This document shows positions 17,775 to 24,745 of a DNA stretch of 64,000 nt, piece after piece. Where the stretch lies: NCBI GenBank assembly GCA_017882285.1, contig JADGPS010000002.1, forward strand, positions 1-64,000, read 5' to 3'. Numbering within the stretch: the stretch's first letter is position 1; every line of letters starts with the position of its first letter. A model generated the notes under the pieces. It was not told where the DNA came from. It did no database searches and worked only from the letters and a program-made list of their open reading frames with translations. Made by a program: the position numbers and the translations under genes. The DNA comes from Paludibacter sp. Lineage in GTDB: Bacteria; Bacteroidota; Bacteroidia; Bacteroidales; Paludibacteraceae.

Positions 17775-17857
17775 TACCCGAAGCGGGACTTGAACCCGCA
17801 CAGCCGTGAAGCCAAAGGATTTTAAGTCCTTCGTGTCTACCATTCCACCATCCGGGC
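17775..17857 (-). tRNA. tRNA-Leu (anticodon TAA)
   Basis: The cloverleaf folds on the minus strand. The acceptor GCCCGGA pairs with TTCGGGT, with two G-U pairs. The anticodon stem AAGGA/TCCTT holds the loop CTTAAAA with anticodon TAA. A long variable arm is followed by the T arm GCGGG-TTCAAGT-CCCGC. The length of 83 bases and the long variable arm fit tRNA-Leu. CCA is not encoded. Confidence 0.95.
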
Positions 17858-17890
17858 AGAATACGACAAATACCCTTATTTAACCTAAAA

Positions 17891-17959
17891 GAAGCCAAAG
17901 GATTTTAAGTCCTTAGTGCCTGCCTGCGGTAGGCAGGTCTACCATTCCACCATCCGGGC
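17891..17959 (-). pseudogene. Broken tRNA-Leu copy with a palindromic insertion
   Basis: The minus strand repeats the 5' part of the neighbouring tRNA-Leu almost exactly: acceptor 5' strand, D-arm start, anticodon stem-loop with TAA and the first variable-arm bases. The second half, including the T arm and the 3' acceptor strand, is absent. A 19-base insertion, CCTGCCTACCGCAGGCAGG, interrupts the D region between GGTAGA and CAC. It cannot fold into a functional tRNA. It lies between intact tRNA-Gly and tRNA-Leu in the same orientation. Confidence 0.85.
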
Positions 17960-17969
17960 AGGGTACTTG

Positions 17970-18042
<73 letters not shown>

Positions 18043-18109
18043 AATTATTTGTCTTTTATCTTGATTCTTGGCTCTTGAATCGGAAGAAACTTTTCTCTCA
18101 AAGCGGCTG

Positions 18110-18140
18110 CAAAGATACGTTATTTTTTTAATTTCCGAAA
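18110..18140 (-). promoter_or_regulatory. Promoter of the tRNA-Gly/tRNA-Leu unit
   Basis: On the minus strand TTTC, 19 bases and TATCTTTG give a near-consensus promoter, with the -7 box at 18,110-18,117, about 68 bases before tRNA-Gly. It overlaps the last codons of the upstream lipoprotein gene. Confidence 0.7.
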
Positions 18141-18760
18141 TTTTTTGGCAGAAAAATATTGGCAAATCTTTTTCTTGCAATAGATTTTGGAGTGGCAAGT
18201 GATTGATCGATGTGAGGTAAGTTAGCAGAGAAATTGCCTTTTAATTCTAATTTATCATCCGTTTTAAAATCACAAGCAATGCTATAAGTATTTCCAAATC
18301 TGATTGCGGTAAGAGTCCCGCCGGTAATAAGTTTGAGCGTTGATCTGGCAGAATTTACTTCGTAATATGAAATATACGCACCGATTGGGTAAACTTCATT
18401 ATCAACCGTATCATTCTTTCCGGGAGAAACCGTAAATGGCAACCCACTATCGCTTATGGTATAAGTTCCATTCGGAAGTAATGTGTCAGTTGGGGCTATA
18501 AAAACATCTTCCAGAAACAAATATTGACCTACACCAACCAAACTTCCTATATCATTGATTTTCAATGAATCAGAAAATAGAGACAATGATATGACATTGT
18601 CATTATTGCCATAATCGGCATAATAAGCTCCGTAAAACTCAGCATAACCCCAACTATAAGTTGGATTTGTATTGTAAACATAAGGAGGATTAGGTTGTAC
18701 TCCAACACAGGAAGCCAACAATCCGGCAAGTAATATTATCGACAAATTATGATTTTTCAT
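18128..18760 (-). CDS. Lipoprotein of unknown function
   Basis: The 210-residue protein has a lipoprotein signal with lipobox LLASC (C18), so it is exported and lipidated, probably to the outer membrane. The mature part is rich in Tyr, Asn and Asp near its N-terminus (WGYAEFYGAYYADYGNNDN) and looks beta-rich. I recognise no domain. It lies 84 bases after the LolC/E-like permease gene, so it may be in that operon. Confidence 0.75.
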   Translation of the reverse strand: MKNHNLSIILLAGLLASCVGVQPNPPYVYNTNPTYSWGYAEFYGAYYADYGNNDNVISLSLFSDSLKINDIGSLVGVGQYLFLEDVFIAPTDTLLPNGTYTISDSGLPFTVSPGKNDTVDNEVYPIGAYISYYEVNSARSTLKLITGGTLTAIRFGNTYSIACDFKTDDKLELKGNFSANLPHIDQSLATPKSIARKRFANIFLPKNFGN

Positions 18761-18844
18761 TGAAAAAAAATCTGTTTTGAGTTTATTTTTTTAATAACGA
18801 AAATAAAGTTGTGATGTTATACGGCTATTCAATTAACAATAATT

Positions 18845-20110
18845 TTATTCAACCAAATTTTCTTTTATCCGAATATAACGTACCGGATAATATGCCGCCA
18901 AAAATCCCATAAACAAAACGGTTATAAATACCAAAAATATATCCAATGTATTGGTTACTACAGGATAAGCATCAACCACATAACCGGTTCCAAGTTTCAG
19001 TAGCCCAAAATATTGTTGCATCAGACAAAGTAACGTTCCTAAACAAATGCCAATCAACGCTCCTACACCGGATATCATCCAACCTTCAAAAAGAAAAATG
19101 CGCTTAATTAATTGATTGTTAGCACCCAAATTCCTTAAAGTTTGTATGTCAGCTTTTTTATCAATAATCAACATAGATAACGACCCAATAATATTAAAGC
19201 TGGCTATCAGTAATATAAAACAGAGAATCAGGTAAGTTATCCATTTCTCAATTTTCATGATTTTGAAGAAACTTTCCTGCTGTTCGTAGCGGTTCTTAAC
19301 TTGAAAACGATCACCAAGCAAAGTTTGGATTTGCTTTTGAATTTCGGATTGCTTTACACCTTTTGCCAATTTCAATTCCACAGCCGACACAGTTGATTTT
19401 TCATATTCAAATAAATTACGGGCTAAATCAATGGAAACCAACACATAATGATCGTCGTATTGCAACTGCTTGACTGAAAAAATTCCTGAGACAAATGTTC
19501 CGATCTGATTAAAGCTATTTTCGGGTCGGAGCAAATTAATTTTCGAGGTTCGTTTTGGTGCATAAATGTAAAGCGGATCAATAAAATGCGTTCCAAGCCC
19601 GAGAATACTCGCTACACCAACTCCGGGAACAGCCCGTTGAAAAGCACCGTCAAAAAGTACAAATCTTCCGTCGTACATGATGCTGTCGATGCGCGTCATT
19701 TTTTCAAAATCTTTGCTGACACCTTTGATGGTTGCCGGCATTTGTTTGTCTTTAAAGCGTAACAAAGCATTTTCTTCCACCACTTCGGTGAAATAAGCAA
19801 CTGATTTCATTTTATGTAATTCATTGAATTCCTTTGAATTAACATCAAATGTTTTGCCATGTGTCAACGTAATTTTCAAATCAGGATCGAAAGCCGAGAA
19901 CATATCCGAAATAAGCGTTTCAAAACCATTGAACACAGACAAAACACAAACCAACGCCATCGTTCCAATAGCCACACCTGCCGCCGAAATACCGGAAATG
20001 ATATTGATGGCATTGTGTGATTTTTTTGAAAACAAATAGCGTCGGGCTATCCTGAACGAAAAAGATAGTCCTCGAAATTTGTTGTGTGTTGATGTGTTTT
20101 GATTTGGCAT
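18845..20110 (-). CDS. LolC/LolE-type ABC transporter permease (FtsX/MacB fold)
   Basis: The 421-residue inner-membrane protein has the pattern of lipoprotein-releasing permeases. A first membrane helix near residues 35-62 (NIISGISAAGVAIGTMALV) is followed by a periplasmic domain of about 200 residues. Three C-terminal helices come last (ILCFILLIASFNIIGSLSM; ISGVGALIGICLGTLLCLMQ; LDIFLVFITVLFMGFLAAYY). Such proteins, with an ATPase LolD, detach lipoproteins for transport to the outer membrane. No ATPase gene is adjacent. It starts 14 bases after rbfA and is probably co-transcribed with it. Confidence 0.87.
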   Translation of the reverse strand: MPNQNTSTHNKFRGLSFSFRIARRYLFSKKSHNAINIISGISAAGVAIGTMALVCVLSVFNGFETLISDMFSAFDPDLKITLTHGKTFDVNSKEFNELHKMKSVAYFTEVVEENALLRFKDKQMPATIKGVSKDFEKMTRIDSIMYDGRFVLFDGAFQRAVPGVGVASILGLGTHFIDPLYIYAPKRTSKINLLRPENSFNQIGTFVSGIFSVKQLQYDDHYVLVSIDLARNLFEYEKSTVSAVELKLAKGVKQSEIQKQIQTLLGDRFQVKNRYEQQESFFKIMKIEKWITYLILCFILLIASFNIIGSLSMLIIDKKADIQTLRNLGANNQLIKRIFLFEGWMISGVGALIGICLGTLLCLMQQYFGLLKLGTGYVVDAYPVVTNTLDIFLVFITVLFMGFLAAYYPVRYIRIKENLVE

Positions 20111-20124
20111 CGTAAATTAGAGTG

Positions 20125-20505
20125 CTAATCCAATTCAATAACTTCACCCTCTTTTAAAGGCGATGGCGGATCGCTTTTCAATAAATTATCTATATTTTCC
20201 AAATAATCCAACGAATCGTCCACATGAAAAAAAAGTTCAGGTACAATGCGTAATTGGTGCCGAACACGTTTGCCCAAATCGAAACGGATGGCTCTGGTGT
20301 CGGCGTAAATATGTTCTAAAACCGCCTTAGCTTTTTCACTTGGGAAAATGCTCAAATGCGTGCGGGCAATTCCCAAATCGGGACTTACACGAACAGTGGT
20401 TACGGTAATCAAAGTGCCGTGTAATTGGCGGGCATACAACAAAAAGATTTCTCCCAATTCTTTCTGCAACATACGCGATATTTTTTGTTGTCTGGTTGTT
20501 TCCAT
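20125..20505 (-). CDS. rbfA: 30S ribosome-binding factor A
   Basis: RbfA helps mature the 30S subunit and 16S rRNA 5' end, especially in the cold. The start METTRQQKISRMLQKELGEI and the core VTVTTVRVSPDLGIARTHLSIFP are typical. The ATG at 20,505 gives 126 residues, the usual family size, and is preferred over the longer open frame to 20,532. The gene lies between cysS and the permease gene on the same strand. An acidic tail (KEGEVIELD) ends the protein. Confidence 0.92.
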   Translation of the reverse strand: METTRQQKISRMLQKELGEIFLLYARQLHGTLITVTTVRVSPDLGIARTHLSIFPSEKAKAVLEHIYADTRAIRFDLGKRVRHQLRIVPELFFHVDDSLDYLENIDNLLKSDPPSPLKEGEVIELD

Positions 20506-20595
20506 AGTTTTAGTTTTTATCCCTAATCCCAAAAGTTGGAATTAAAGCATTGGTTAATTATTAGCAAATTAGCATATTGTCCAATTAGCACATTT

Positions 20596-22062
20596 TTATA
20601 TTTTCCACTCAAACCCATCCTTAGTATCTTTAATTTCAAATCCAAGAGCCGTGAGTTTATTGCGGATTTTGTCGCTGGTTGTCCAGTCTTTATTTCGCTT
20701 TGCTTCCAATCGCAAATTCAACAGTAAATCTATCGCTTTCTTGTAAGCTTCTAATCCATTAGATGTTTCATTTTCAGTTCTTAAACCAAGTAAATCTACT
20801 AAATAAAGTTTGAAAACACTTATTAGCTCATTTAGATCCTCTTCAGAAATCATCTGAAATTCTAAATAAATAGTAGCTATTAACGGCAATGCGTTAAAAA
20901 GATGAGATATTACAATTGGAGTATTGAAATCATCACACATAGCTTTCTCACATTTAGCTCTAAGATCTGAAATGTCAATAGTTGACTTAGAAGATGGAAC
21001 CAGTTTTTGCAAGCGGGCATAACCTTCCATCAAGCGGCTCAAGCCTTTTTCTGATGCTTCCAAAGCTGCGCTGCTGAAATCAACCGTGCTGCGATAATGC
21101 GCTTGGAGAATAAAAAAACGAACCGTCATTGGGCTAAATGGGTGCGTGAGCAACGCATGATTTCCGGAGAAAAATTCTTCCAAGGTTATGAAATTGCCCA
21201 ACGATTTTCCCATTTTCTGACCACCAATGGTAATCATATTGTTGTGCATCCAATATTTCACCGAATCTTTGCCCAAACCGGCTTTGTTCTGAGCAATTTC
21301 ACATTCGTGGTGCGGAAACATTAAATCCATTCCACCGCCGTGAATATCAAATTGTTCGCCAAGATATTTTGTTCCCATAGCCGAACATTCGAGGTGCCAT
21401 CCGGGAAAACCTTCGCTCCAGGGCGATTTCCAACGCATGATATGCTCCGGTGAAGCTTTTTTCCACAAGGCAAAATCCACGCTTCGACGTTTTTCTGATT
21501 GTCCTTCCAAATCGCGGGTTGATTCCAACATATCTTCAATATTTCGACCGGAAAGTTTGCCGTAATGGTTTGATTGATTGTATTTTTCCACATCAAAATA
21601 AACCGACCCTTGACTTTCGTAAGCAAAACCGGCATCCAATATTTTTTGTACAAAATCAATTTGTTCCATAATGTGACCCGAAGCATGTGGCTCGATGCTG
21701 GGTGGCAAAACGTTCAAGGCTTCCATGGCTTTGTGGTAGCGATTTGTGTAATACTGAACCACTTCCATTGGCTCCAATTCATCCAGTCGAGCTTTTTTGG
21801 CTATTTTATCTTCGCCGCTGTCGGCATCATTTTCCAAATGACCGACATCCGTTATATTTCGTACATATCGGACTTTATATCCTAAATGAAGAAGGTAACG
21901 AAACACAACATCGAAGGTAATGGCAGGTCGCGCATGACCTAAATGAGCATCGCCGTAAACCGTTGGTCCGCAAACGTACATTCCTACCTTGTTCTCGTGT
22001 ATTGATACGAACAATTCTTTTTTGCGACTTAATGTGTTGTAAATATATAGTTTGTGTTCCAT
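20596..22062 (-). CDS. cysS: Cysteine-tRNA ligase
   Basis: Class I aminoacyl-tRNA synthetase of 488 residues that charges tRNA-Cys. The HIGH motif is HLGH at 40-43. The zinc ligands are C31, C226 in LECSA, H251 and E255 in FPHHECE. The second signature is KMGKS at 283-287 rather than KMSKS, a change I regard as common in Bacteroidetes. The C-terminal DALR-like helical domain is complete. The gene runs into rbfA after about 90 bases and may share a transcript with the upstream DUF4143 gene. Confidence 0.95.
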   Translation of the reverse strand: MEHKLYIYNTLSRKKELFVSIHENKVGMYVCGPTVYGDAHLGHARPAITFDVVFRYLLHLGYKVRYVRNITDVGHLENDADSGEDKIAKKARLDELEPMEVVQYYTNRYHKAMEALNVLPPSIEPHASGHIMEQIDFVQKILDAGFAYESQGSVYFDVEKYNQSNHYGKLSGRNIEDMLESTRDLEGQSEKRRSVDFALWKKASPEHIMRWKSPWSEGFPGWHLECSAMGTKYLGEQFDIHGGGMDLMFPHHECEIAQNKAGLGKDSVKYWMHNNMITIGGQKMGKSLGNFITLEEFFSGNHALLTHPFSPMTVRFFILQAHYRSTVDFSSAALEASEKGLSRLMEGYARLQKLVPSSKSTIDISDLRAKCEKAMCDDFNTPIVISHLFNALPLIATIYLEFQMISEEDLNELISVFKLYLVDLLGLRTENETSNGLEAYKKAIDLLLNLRLEAKRNKDWTTSDKIRNKLTALGFEIKDTKDGFEWKI

Positions 22063-22111
22063 AATTATCAGTTACAAGAATTTAGTTACGAGTAATTGCT
22101 GTATTTAAAAA

Positions 22112-23254
22112 TTAATTTATTATCTCTCCTGCCCACAATCGTTCTAAAAAAACTTTCCATGGGAGAATCAGAATATTATCCACCAATCGCGGAAGCGGAT
22201 CGTTGCTAATAAGTATACTTTTTTTCACATCATATTCTTCGGAAAAAGCTTTCAATCCTTTCAAATGCCGGACATTAGCTTGTTCGGTCGATTTTACTTC
22301 TATCGCCACTTCGTTGTCGCCCAACACAAAGTCAATTTCCAGTTGCGATGCTGTACGCCAATAATAAATTGGATAATTCTTTTCGGAATATTTGCTGTGA
22401 GCATAAATTTCTTGATAAATAAAGTGCTCAAAAGCTTTTCCGAAAAGCTCCGTTCCTTTTTCAATCCGACTTCGGTTCAACAAAAAGTTGGTTATTCCAA
22501 CGTCGAACAAATAAAACTTGGGTGCAGTGATAACTCTTCGTTTCGGTCTTTTTTGAAATGAAGGTAAATATCTGCCAATCAATGTATCTTCCAAAATCTG
22601 AAAATATTCTTTTATTGTTGTAGCACTCACTCCGCAATCAGAAGCAATATTGGCATAATTTACCATTTCGCCGTTTGTAAGAGCAGCTACTTCGAGAAAC
22701 CTCGAAAAAGAACTTACATTCCGAATTCGTGCCTCAGCTACTATTTCATCACGTAAATAACTTCCAATATAAGCAGAAATTAATTTACTTGGATTTTTTG
22801 CATCATAATGTTTAGGTAATAACCCATTATTAAGAGCCTTTAATAAATCAAAATCCGGAATCTCTACACTTATCAATGGGTAAAGTTCATATCTCAAAGC
22901 CCTGCCACCAAGCAAATTTGCTCCTGAACGTAAGATCTTTCGTGGACTAGAACCACACATGATAAAACGAACATTGTGATTTGATATCAACCAATGTACT
23001 TCATTCAATAATGTAGGAATTCGCTGAATTTCGTCAATTATTACAGGCGAAACCGAAAGATTTGCTAAAATGGTTTCACGGAGAATTTCAGGATTTTTAT
23101 TTAGTTTTTCATATTCATTCGAAAGTAACAAATCGAACCAAAGTGCATTAGGGAAAAGCTCTTTTAAAAGTGTGCTTTTCCCTGTTTGTCGAGCTCCCCA
23201 CAAAAATAAACTCTCGTTTTCCGCTCCCTCAAATATTTGTCTTCTTGAATACAT
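22112..23254 (-). CDS. AAA-type ATPase with C-terminal DUF4143
   Basis: The 380-residue protein has Walker A GARQTGKST at 20-28 and Walker B VIIDEIQ with D74 and E75. An arginine-finger-like stretch (IMCGSSPRKILRSGANLLGGR) and a C-terminal DUF4143 nuclease-like region (YYWRTASQLEIDFVLGDNE, VAIEVKST) follow. The last motif has the D-x(n)-E-x-K arrangement of PD-(D/E)xK folds. The family is scattered, often in many copies per genome, and its role is unclear. The gene has its own promoter and paired operator-like repeats upstream, and lies 49 bases before cysS. Confidence 0.88.
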   Translation of the reverse strand: MYSRRQIFEGAENESLFLWGARQTGKSTLLKELFPNALWFDLLLSNEYEKLNKNPEILRETILANLSVSPVIIDEIQRIPTLLNEVHWLISNHNVRFIMCGSSPRKILRSGANLLGGRALRYELYPLISVEIPDFDLLKALNNGLLPKHYDAKNPSKLISAYIGSYLRDEIVAEARIRNVSSFSRFLEVAALTNGEMVNYANIASDCGVSATTIKEYFQILEDTLIGRYLPSFQKRPKRRVITAPKFYLFDVGITNFLLNRSRIEKGTELFGKAFEHFIYQEIYAHSKYSEKNYPIYYWRTASQLEIDFVLGDNEVAIEVKSTEQANVRHLKGLKAFSEEYDVKKSILISNDPLPRLVDNILILPWKVFLERLWAGEIIN

Positions 23255-23280
23255 AAAACCTTGTCAAATCTTATAAAATA

Positions 23281-23321
23281 TCATGATAATCTAAAGTTCA
23301 TCTTTGGTTTGTCATGATAAT
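23281..23321 (-). promoter_or_regulatory. Paired direct repeats, candidate operator of the DUF4143 gene
   Basis: TCATGATAAT occurs at 23,281-23,290 and 23,312-23,321, each followed by a similar CTAAAGT/ACAAAGT. The 31-base spacing equals about three helical turns. Both lie between the likely transcription start and the ATG, a place where a bound repressor blocks transcription. Confidence 0.45.
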
Positions 23322-23340
23322 ACAAAGTATAAATCCAATG

Positions 23341-23371
23341 CAAAGATACTAAATATATTGTAATAGAGAAA
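23341..23371 (-). promoter_or_regulatory. Promoter of the DUF4143 ATPase gene
   Basis: On the minus strand TTTC, 19 bases and TATCTTTG form a near-consensus promoter. The -7 box is at 23,341-23,348, 87 bases before the ATG, leaving a leader of about 80 bases. Confidence 0.7.
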
Positions 23372-23392
23372 ATTACATACAAATATTGCAAC

Positions 23393-24127
23393 CTACACAA
23401 TTCCCCGTTTTTTTTTCAAATTTTCGTACGCTTCATTAATCGAACGGAATTTTTCGGTGGCCGATTTTTTCACTTCGTCGCCCAAATCATTTACTTTGTC
23501 TGGATGATATTTCATTGCCATGCGGCGATAAGCTTTTTTAATTTCTTCGTCGGTTGCGGATGATTCAATTTCGAGTGATTTGTAAGCCCAATCACGGTCA
23601 ACCTGTTTCATGTAAGGTGCCTTGATTGATTCAAAGTCAAGCCGATCAATGTGGAAAATATTGGCAATCCGCTGAATGGTAGCCAATTCCGAAGAAACAA
23701 CTTCCCCATCGGCATAAGCAATATTAAAAAGCAAATGAAGCAGTTCCAGTTTCGACGAATAATTCATATACTGACCAATTTGTGTGGCAACTTCAGTTTC
23801 GTCAATTGGCTGATCCAAAAGATTTTTGAGAATTTGCAGTGCTTCCAACGCGCCTTGTTCGCCAAAATTGGCAACCAAAAACTTTTTCACTACTGCCAGT
23901 TCAGCTTTGTCAACACGTCCGTCGGCTTTCATTATACAAGCCATTAAAACGAGCAAACTCATCTTGAAATCACCTTCTGTTGTGCGATTTGGGACCAAAG
24001 TGTGAGTTGAAGTTAATATTTGAGTGCCATCGAACATCGAACCCAATGCAAAACCTATTAATGCACCGATTGGTCCTCCTAACACAAAACCGAGTCCTCC
24101 ACCGATAAACTTCCCGTAACTTCCCAT
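23393..24127 (-). CDS. DjlA-like protein with TerB and J domains
   Basis: The 244-residue protein begins with a glycine-rich hydrophobic segment (residues 9-32, [20 protein letters not shown]) that could anchor it in the membrane. A TerB-type helical domain follows, with two acidic motifs [10 protein letters not shown] (67-76) and [10 protein letters not shown] (138-147). A C-terminal J domain has HPD at 208-210. This is the architecture of DjlA co-chaperones, which stimulate DnaK through HPD. A -7 promoter element lies at 24,159. Confidence 0.9.
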   Translation of the reverse strand: MGSYGKFIGGGLGFVLGGPIGALIGFALGSMFDGTQILTSTHTLVPNRTTEGDFKMSLLVLMACIMKADGRVDKAELAVVKKFLVANFGEQGALEALQILKNLLDQPIDETEVATQIGQYMNYSSKLELLHLLFNIAYADGEVVSSELATIQRIANIFHIDRLDFESIKAPYMKQVDRDWAYKSLEIESSATDEEIKKAYRRMAMKYHPDKVNDLGDEVKKSATEKFRSINEAYENLKKKRGIV

Positions 24128-24158
24128 AACGACTTTTTTTGAAATGATTTTAGGACAA

Positions 24159-24166
24159 CAAAGATA
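24159..24166 (-). promoter_or_regulatory. -7 element of the djlA-like gene
   Basis: TATCTTTG on the minus strand matches TAnnTTTG exactly, 32 bases before the ATG. No clear -33 box is visible. Confidence 0.55.
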
Positions 24167-24464
24167 CGAAAAATCGCTTTGAAAATGTGCTAATTTTAAA
24201 ATCTAAAATTTAAAACAGAAATTGCTGTATCCGGAATGAATATTGCACTTTTTTGTTAAAATTCTCTTTTAAATTATTCTTCCAATTTCTCCAGCAACAA
24301 TTTCACACCTTTTTCCACATTCTGTGTTTTGTTGAGGGTTTTGAATAAAAACAGCTACTTTTTTAATGTCATTTATTGAGCATTATTTACGATATCAAAA
24401 ATCAACATTTAATGTTATCCAATATAAGTATATAGTTTAACGAAGTATCTTGTTTGAAATCTGA

Positions 24465-24589
24465 CTAATAACTAAATCCCAACTTTGTCAATCCCGTTTG
24501 CACCTGTGTGTTTTGCATAAACAGGTTCCAAAGTAATCCGGTGCGGTAGTTTTCAATCATCACCACGATAGGCCATGATCGATGGCTAT
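24465..24589 (-). pseudogene. C-terminal remnant of a GH144-type (glycoamylase-like) gene
   Basis: The minus strand encodes AIDHG and, after a one-base deletion, PIVVMIENYRTGLLWNLFMQ continuing to KLGFSY and a stop. This matches the C-terminal ends of the two intact GH144-type proteins, AIDQGPIAVMIENYRSGLLW in the 530-residue one and AIDEGPIVVMMENYRSGLIW in the 562-residue one, and is closest to the former. A stop codon lies just upstream in frame and the rest of the gene is missing. It is a decayed third paralogue. Confidence 0.85.
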
Positions 24590-24630
24590 TTATTTGCTGG
24601 AATTAAATATTTTAGGTAATTGCCAAATCA

Positions 24631-24665
24631 AAAAAACCGCAACTGAAAAACAATTGCGGTTTTTT
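24631..24665 (-). terminator. Terminator of the PUL operon
   Basis: AAAAAACCGCAA and TTGCGGTTTTTT form a 12-bp stem with an 11-base loop, with T-runs on both strands. It closes the minus-strand PUL about 80 bases after the last gene and also shields it from the other side. Confidence 0.88.
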
Positions 24666-24745
24666 AATCTAAAAATTTATTCAATATTTAATCTTTTTCA
24701 AGCTAACTTGTACTTTACAATAGTAAATCGATGATTCTATATATT

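Larger units (their letters stand above)
24128..24745. other. 618-base intergenic region between the djlA-like gene and the PUL
   Basis: It contains the promoter at 24,159, a dead fragment of a GH144-type gene (24,465-24,589) and the PUL terminator (24,631-24,665). The rest is AT-rich and shows no convincing gene. Confidence 0.7.

Noticed and set aside
17891-17959. The tRNA-Leu duplicate as an attachment site (attL/attR) of an integrated element
   Set aside because: Elements that use tRNA genes duplicate the 3' half; here the 5' half is duplicated, the copies are 33 bases apart and no integrase is present.
20596-22062. KMGKS in place of KMSKS in cysS as a sign of lost activity
   Set aside because: The catalytic lysine is kept, zinc ligands and HIGH motif are intact, and this variant is familiar from Bacteroidetes enzymes.
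22112-23254. DUF4143 ATPase as part of a defence system
   Set aside because: No partner nuclease, methylase or toxin gene is adjacent; neighbours are cysS and a djlA-like gene.
22097-24228. The word AATTGCTGTAT at 27, 22,097 and 24,219 as a shared signal
   Set aside because: The match is only 10-11 bases, flanks differ and positions relative to genes differ; chance in AT-rich DNA is likely.
24274-24354. Minus-strand open stretch ending LLLEKLEE and a stop, downstream of the GH144 remnant
   Set aside because: Only 27 codons between two stops, with no start codon and no family I can recognise; too short to call a gene remnant.
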